Both the position numbers and the translations under genes were made by a program. The notes beneath the pieces were generated by a model that worked only from the letters and a program-made list of their open reading frames with translations, had not been told where the DNA came from and searched no databases. From Methylovirgula sp. (lineage in GTDB: Bacteria; Pseudomonadota; Alphaproteobacteria; Rhizobiales; Beijerinckiaceae): a DNA stretch of 64,000 nt. The stretch spans positions 1,672,501 through 1,736,500 of the forward strand of contig NZ_JBBCGP010000001.1 of assembly GCF_037200945.1 (NCBI RefSeq). Direction: 5' to 3'. Positions 60,723-64,000 of this stretch are shown here, one piece after another (within the stretch, counting starts at the first letter, position 1; each line of letters opens with the position of its first letter).

Positions 60723-61595
60723 ATGTCAGCAGAGCTTTCCGCTGCCAGCGCAGGCCAATTTGAAATTGGCGGCGATTTCACAATCAATCGCTTCGGCTTT
60801 GGCGCTATGCGGCTGACCGGCAAAAGCATTTGGGGCGACCCGGCAAACCCCGCCGCCGCGCGCGAGACTTTGCGTCTTCTGCCTGACCTCGGTATCAATT
60901 TCATCGACACAGCGGATGCCTATGGCCCGTTCGTCAGCGAGGATCTCATCCGCGAGGTCCTGCATCCTTACAAGGACATGATGATCGCGACGAAAGGTGG
61001 CCTCGCTCGCCCGGGCCCAGAGACGTGGCGGCCATTGGGACGGCCGGAATATCTGCGCCAATGCGTGATGATGAGCCTGCGCCGGCTTGGCGTTGCGCGG
61101 ATCGATCTCTGGCAATTGCACCGGATCGATCCGTCGGTGCCGCGCGACGAACAATATTCGGCCATCGCTGCGATGCGTAAGGAAGGCCTGATCCGGCATG
61201 TCGGCCTTTGCGATGTCGGCATCGATGACATCGAGGCGGCGCACAAACATTTTCCCGTCGCGACGGTGCAGAACCGTTTCAATCTCGTCAACCGCTCAAG
61301 CGAGGACGTGCTGATTTATTGCGAGCAGCACAATATCGGCTTCATCCCATGGGCCCCGCTCGCCGCCGGTGCGCTGGCGCATCCGGGCTCGGCTTTGATG
61401 CAGACGGCGAGGACGCTCAAGGCGACGCCAAGCCAGGTCGCGCTGGCGTGGGTGTTGAAACGCTCAAAGATCATGTTGCCGATTCCCGGCACGGCCAATC
61501 CCGAGCATCTTGTCGAGAATGTCGCCGCCGCGACGCTCGAACTCCCGGACGAGGCTTTCGCCGCGCTCGATCAGCAGGGCTGCAAGGCGTTATAG
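60723..61595 (+). CDS. aldo/keto reductase family oxidoreductase, second copy
   Basis: 290 residues from ATG 60723 with a GGAA seven bases before; longer in-frame starts have no ribosome site. Catalytic Asp/Tyr in IDTADAYG, Lys in IATKGGL and His in WQLHRID. Very similar to the protein at 2277-3155 (shared HPYK, LWQLHRIDP, VPRDEQ, FIPW-PLAAG), so they are paralogs about 58 kb apart. Two palindromic repeats follow at once, the first overlapping the stop codon. Confidence 0.9.
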   Translation: MSAELSAASAGQFEIGGDFTINRFGFGAMRLTGKSIWGDPANPAAARETLRLLPDLGINFIDTADAYGPFVSEDLIREVLHPYKDMMIATKGGLARPGPETWRPLGRPEYLRQCVMMSLRRLGVARIDLWQLHRIDPSVPRDEQYSAIAAMRKEGLIRHVGLCDVGIDDIEAAHKHFPVATVQNRFNLVNRSSEDVLIYCEQHNIGFIPWAPLAAGALAHPGSALMQTARTLKATPSQVALAWVLKRSKIMLPIPGTANPEHLVENVAAATLELPDEAFAALDQQGCKAL

Positions 61596-61680
61596 ATCAC
61601 GATGATTTTGGATCGATCGAACTCCGGCTTGGTCGAATGGCTGACCGATCCGTCGATGATCCAAAATCATGAACGTGATC
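61595..61680. repeat. palindromic repeat with GATCACG-ATTTTGGATC arms
   Basis: Left arm 61595-61614 and right arm 61658-61680 pair with a three-base bulge; the 43-base interior is unpaired by eye. It begins on the last base of the aldo/keto reductase stop codon. Confidence 0.75.
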
Positions 61681-61692
61681 GATTTCAAAAAA

Positions 61693-61743
61693 AGAGCGGG
61701 ATTTGCGCGAAAAACCGACTTCCACTTTTTCGAATCCCGCTCT
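61693..61743. repeat. palindromic repeat, GTGG-loop family, copy D (inverted)
   Basis: Perfect outer arms AGAGCGGGATT/AATCCCGCTCT, inner arms CGAAAAA/TTTTTCG and, on the minus strand, loop GTGGAAGTCGG. Twelve bases after the previous repeat. Confidence 0.85.
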
Positions 61744-61827
61744 GAATCGAAGCTTGATATTTGAGCGTTTTATACCACTTTCTGCGAACGCTGCGTCGCA
61801 CTTGGCGCGCGGCTGAAAGGAACAAAG

Positions 61828-63510
61828 TTGGACGCCACGCTGTCTCTGCTCGATCTCGCCGGTGCTGTCGCGCTTCTGCTCTGGGCGATGCATATGATTC
61901 AGAGCGGCATTCAGCGTGCCTTCGGTGCTGACCTGCGTCGTGTCCTTGCAAAGGCGTTTGGCAATAGGGCGAAGGCTTTTCTGGCGGGGCTTGGTGTCAC
62001 CGCGGTTCTTCAAAGCAGCACGGCGACGGGCCTGATGGTGGCGGGTTTTGCCGCCGCGGGCCTCGTCGATCTCGTGCCGGCGCTGGCCGTGATGCTCGGC
62101 GCCAATGTCGGCACGACGCTGATCGTTCAGGTTCTCTCGTTCGATATTGCGCTCGCCGCGCCGCTCTTCATCCTTGTTGGCGTCATGATGTTTCGCCGCA
62201 GTGGCGGTCAAGCGCGCACGCGTGACATTGGCCGCGCCATCATCGGTCTCGGTTTGTTGCTGATGTCGCTGAGCCAATTGTTGCAGATCGCGACACCTTA
62301 CGAGGATACGCCAAGCCTGCGGATGTTGCTCGGTGCGATTGCGACACAGCCCATCATCGCTTTGCTCTTTGGTGCGCTGGCGACCTGGGCGGCACATTCG
62401 AGCGTGGCTATCGTCCTGCTCGTCATGTCTTTCGTCACCAATGGCGCCATCTCGCTCGACATGGGCATCGCGCTCGTGCTCGGCGCCAATATCGGCTCGG
62501 CCCTCAATCCCGTGCTGGAAGCGCCACGGGGCGTCGATCGCACGGGTGCGCAGGTTGCGGTCGGCAATCTGCTCAATCGAGTCGTCGGTGCTGCGATCGC
62601 TCTGCCGTTGATCGATTGGATCGGCCCCAATCTCGTGCGGCTCGATCCGAGCCTCGCGCGCGATGTCGCCAATTTTCATATGTTCTTCAACATCGCGACG
62701 GCGCTCATCTTCATGCCGCTGTTGCCGCTCTTCGCCAAAGCGCTGCGCCGCCTCATGCCGCAGCGGATCGAGGCAACGGATCCCTCGCGCCCGCTCTATC
62801 TCGATCCATCGGCGGTCGAGGCACCCGCGGTCGCGATCGGCAATGCGACGCGCGAGGCGTTGCGCATGGTCGATGTGCTGGACGAAATGCTGCAAGGCCT
62901 CGGCCGTCTGCTGGCAGAGCAGACCGACAAGCAGCGAATCGTCGAGACGCGGCGGATCGATGACATTCTCGACCGGCTCAACACCGCGATCCGTTCCTAT
63001 CTCGTCGGCCTCGATCCCGAGTCGCTGACGGACGACGACGACAAGCGGGTCGCGGCCATTCTGACCTTCACGAGTTATTTGGAGCAGGCCGGCGACACCA
63101 TCGACCGTAGCGCGCTCGCGACGCTGACGCGGCAATTGAAGCGCGGGCTTGTTCTGGCTGACCAAGGTCGTGCCGACGCACGGCTCATGCTTGAACATCT
63201 CACCGCCGATCTGCGCCTCGCCGCAACCGTGTTCATGACACAAGATGTGCGAGCGGCGCGAACCCTGGCGGATGAAAAAGGCTTCTTCCGCGACATCGAG
63301 TCGAAGGCGACCGCAGCCTATTTCCGCCGCCTGCGTGAATCGCGGCCGGATACGATCGAGGCCAACGCCTTGCATCTGGATTTGTTGCGCGCGTTGAAGA
63401 GCGTCAACGACTCCCTCGTCGCTGGCGCCGCCTATCCGGTGCTCGAAGAGCGCGGCGAGTTGCACGCCTCGCGCTTGCGTACGCAGCCGGATGGCGACTC
63501 CGAAGGCTGA
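61828..63510 (+). CDS. Na+/phosphate cotransporter family protein with PhoU-like tail
   Basis: 560 residues from a TTG with AAAGGA six bases upstream. Two inverted QSS-type repeats typical of NptA/PhoU-associated transporters: VTAVLQSSTATGLMVAGF with LGANVGTT in the first, and AHSSVAIVLLVMSF with LGANIGSALNP in the second, where the QSS is AHSS. A helical PhoU-like domain begins about residue 345. It probably imports phosphate with sodium. No Pho box was seen in front of it. Confidence 0.87.
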   Translation: MDATLSLLDLAGAVALLLWAMHMIQSGIQRAFGADLRRVLAKAFGNRAKAFLAGLGVTAVLQSSTATGLMVAGFAAAGLVDLVPALAVMLGANVGTTLIVQVLSFDIALAAPLFILVGVMMFRRSGGQARTRDIGRAIIGLGLLLMSLSQLLQIATPYEDTPSLRMLLGAIATQPIIALLFGALATWAAHSSVAIVLLVMSFVTNGAISLDMGIALVLGANIGSALNPVLEAPRGVDRTGAQVAVGNLLNRVVGAAIALPLIDWIGPNLVRLDPSLARDVANFHMFFNIATALIFMPLLPLFAKALRRLMPQRIEATDPSRPLYLDPSAVEAPAVAIGNATREALRMVDVLDEMLQGLGRLLAEQTDKQRIVETRRIDDILDRLNTAIRSYLVGLDPESLTDDDDKRVAAILTFTSYLEQAGDTIDRSALATLTRQLKRGLVLADQGRADARLMLEHLTADLRLAATVFMTQDVRAARTLADEKGFFRDIESKATAAYFRRLRESRPDTIEANALHLDLLRALKSVNDSLVAGAAYPVLEERGELHASRLRTQPDGDSEG

Positions 63511-64000
63511 TCAGTCGACGCGGCGGGCGATCACGTCCATGCCGATGCGCAGCCGCGGGCTGACCTGATATTCGAGCGGTTGAAATCCCTGCTCGCGCAA
63601 AAGCGCATAGAGCCGTTCGCGGCCGAACATGTGAGTGCGCGCGATCTCGCTCCAATAAGGATTGGCGCCTTGCGCGTGCAGCAGGTTGAACGGCATCGCG
63701 TCCATATTCGGCAAGCTGAGCCTCAAAAGCCCATCTGTTTGCAGAAGCCGATGCGCCGCGGTGAGCGCCGCCGCCGGATCGGCAAGCCGCGGCAATTGAT
63801 CGTCAAGGCTGACGATTGCGAAGCGGCCCGGCGCGTCGAAATGTTCGATCGTGCCGACATGTCCCTCAAGGCCGAGCTGGTGGAGGGCAGCCACATGCGA
63901 CGGACTGCTTTCAAGCCCGACAGTTTCGAAGCCGAATTCCGCTGCGGTGAGCAGCATGGCGCCGCTGCCAAAGCCAGCATCGAGCCAGGCGCCATCGCAA
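63511..64000 (-). CDS. class I SAM-dependent methyltransferase, cut by the window end
   Basis: 162 codons visible, the 5' end lies beyond base 64000. Motif I is seen at the edge (WLDAGFGSGAMLL), then VGLESSPSHV (motif II), a DAPGRFAIVSLDDQLPRLADP strand with methyltransferase-11-like order and LLQTDGLLRLSLPNMD. The substrate is unknown. Starting at the internal ATG at 63957 would lose motif I, so the gene must continue to the right. Tail to tail with the transporter, no gap. Confidence 0.8.
   Translation of the reverse strand, partial: CDGAWLDAGFGSGAMLLTAAEFGFETVGLESSPSHVAALHQLGLEGHVGTIEHFDAPGRFAIVSLDDQLPRLADPAAALTAAHRLLQTDGLLRLSLPNMDAMPFNLLHAQGANPYWSEIARTHMFGRERLYALLREQGFQPLEYQVSPRLRIGMDVIARRVD

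Noticed and set aside
61597..63465. 622-codon open frame on the minus strand over the Na/Pi transporter
   Set aside because: It is antisense to a protein with clear family motifs; the product is Arg/Asp/His-rich and without domains, as expected from GC-rich third positions on the other strand.
1..64000. tRNA, rRNA genes and CRISPR arrays
   Set aside because: No T-loop/acceptor patterns, rRNA segments or regularly spaced repeats were recognised; the repeats seen are dispersed palindromes.

Overview
The window looks like chromosome of a high-GC alphaproteobacterium of the Rhizobiales, most likely the Beijerinckiaceae/Methylocystaceae neighbourhood. This is an inference from gene content and order: hisC-tyrC next to metXW, a split transhydrogenase pntAA-pntAB-pntB preceded by a tiny aa3-oxidase subunit IV-like gene, a DUF2125 protein, a PlcP/Agt lipid-remodelling pair and Rhizobiales-type palindromic repeats. 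No rRNA, tRNA, CRISPR array, prophage or plasmid origin was seen. One IS5-type insertion sequence is present.

Layout. 0.1-3.2 kb: a membrane-anchored FHA/trypsin-like protease, a small secreted protein and an aldo/keto reductase closed by a clear terminator. 3.4-16.6 kb: an exopolysaccharide locus with an initiating polyprenyl glycosylphosphotransferase, an acetyltransferase, GT4 glycosyltransferases (one tandem duplicated pair, one frameshifted), a pectate-lyase-fold exported protein, a Wzy/ligase-like membrane protein and a Wzx-like flippase. 16.7-24.1 kb: metabolic genes (VOC-fold secreted protein, Rieske-FAD oxidoreductase plus beta-hydroxyacid dehydrogenase, aromatic-amino-acid-type decarboxylase, PlsC-like acyltransferase, ChaC) and an unlisted 37-codon basic protein. 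24.3-31.3 kb: a DUF2125 protein, the IS element, tyrC-hisC and a chorismate mutase, then metX-metW on the other strand. 31.3-38.8 kb: pyrophosphatase, GNAT, a YeiH-type transporter with a 49-residue membrane protein, PhnN, CheW, a ClC-type channel and an AEC transporter. 38.9-42.4 kb: a secreted acid phosphatase/phospholipase-C-family protein beside an overlapping plcP-agt pair. Pho-box-like sequences lie in front of both units, so this reads as a phosphate-limitation module. 42.5-51.5 kb: a porin, a two-component system, a serine hydrolase and a stress group (HdeD, FUSC, Dps). 51.7-55.0 kb: the transhydrogenase operon. 55.1-64.0 kb: cupin with divergent AraC regulator, TPR lipoprotein, S21, purEK, hydrolase, a second aldo/keto reductase, a Na/Pi cotransporter and a methyltransferase cut by the window edge.

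The best leads are: (1) the plcP-agt/acid-phosphatase cluster with candidate Pho boxes; (2) a family of 3'-end hairpin repeats whose stems differ but compensate while the loop (GTGG-N2/3-CGG) stays the same; (3) an IS that landed inside a stop codon and rebuilt it; (4) an FHA-TM-protease whose FHA domain lacks the usual serine; (5) several very small genes (37, 48 and 49 codons) with good ribosome binding sites.

All functional calls come from reading motifs by eye. No alignment or database search was run.
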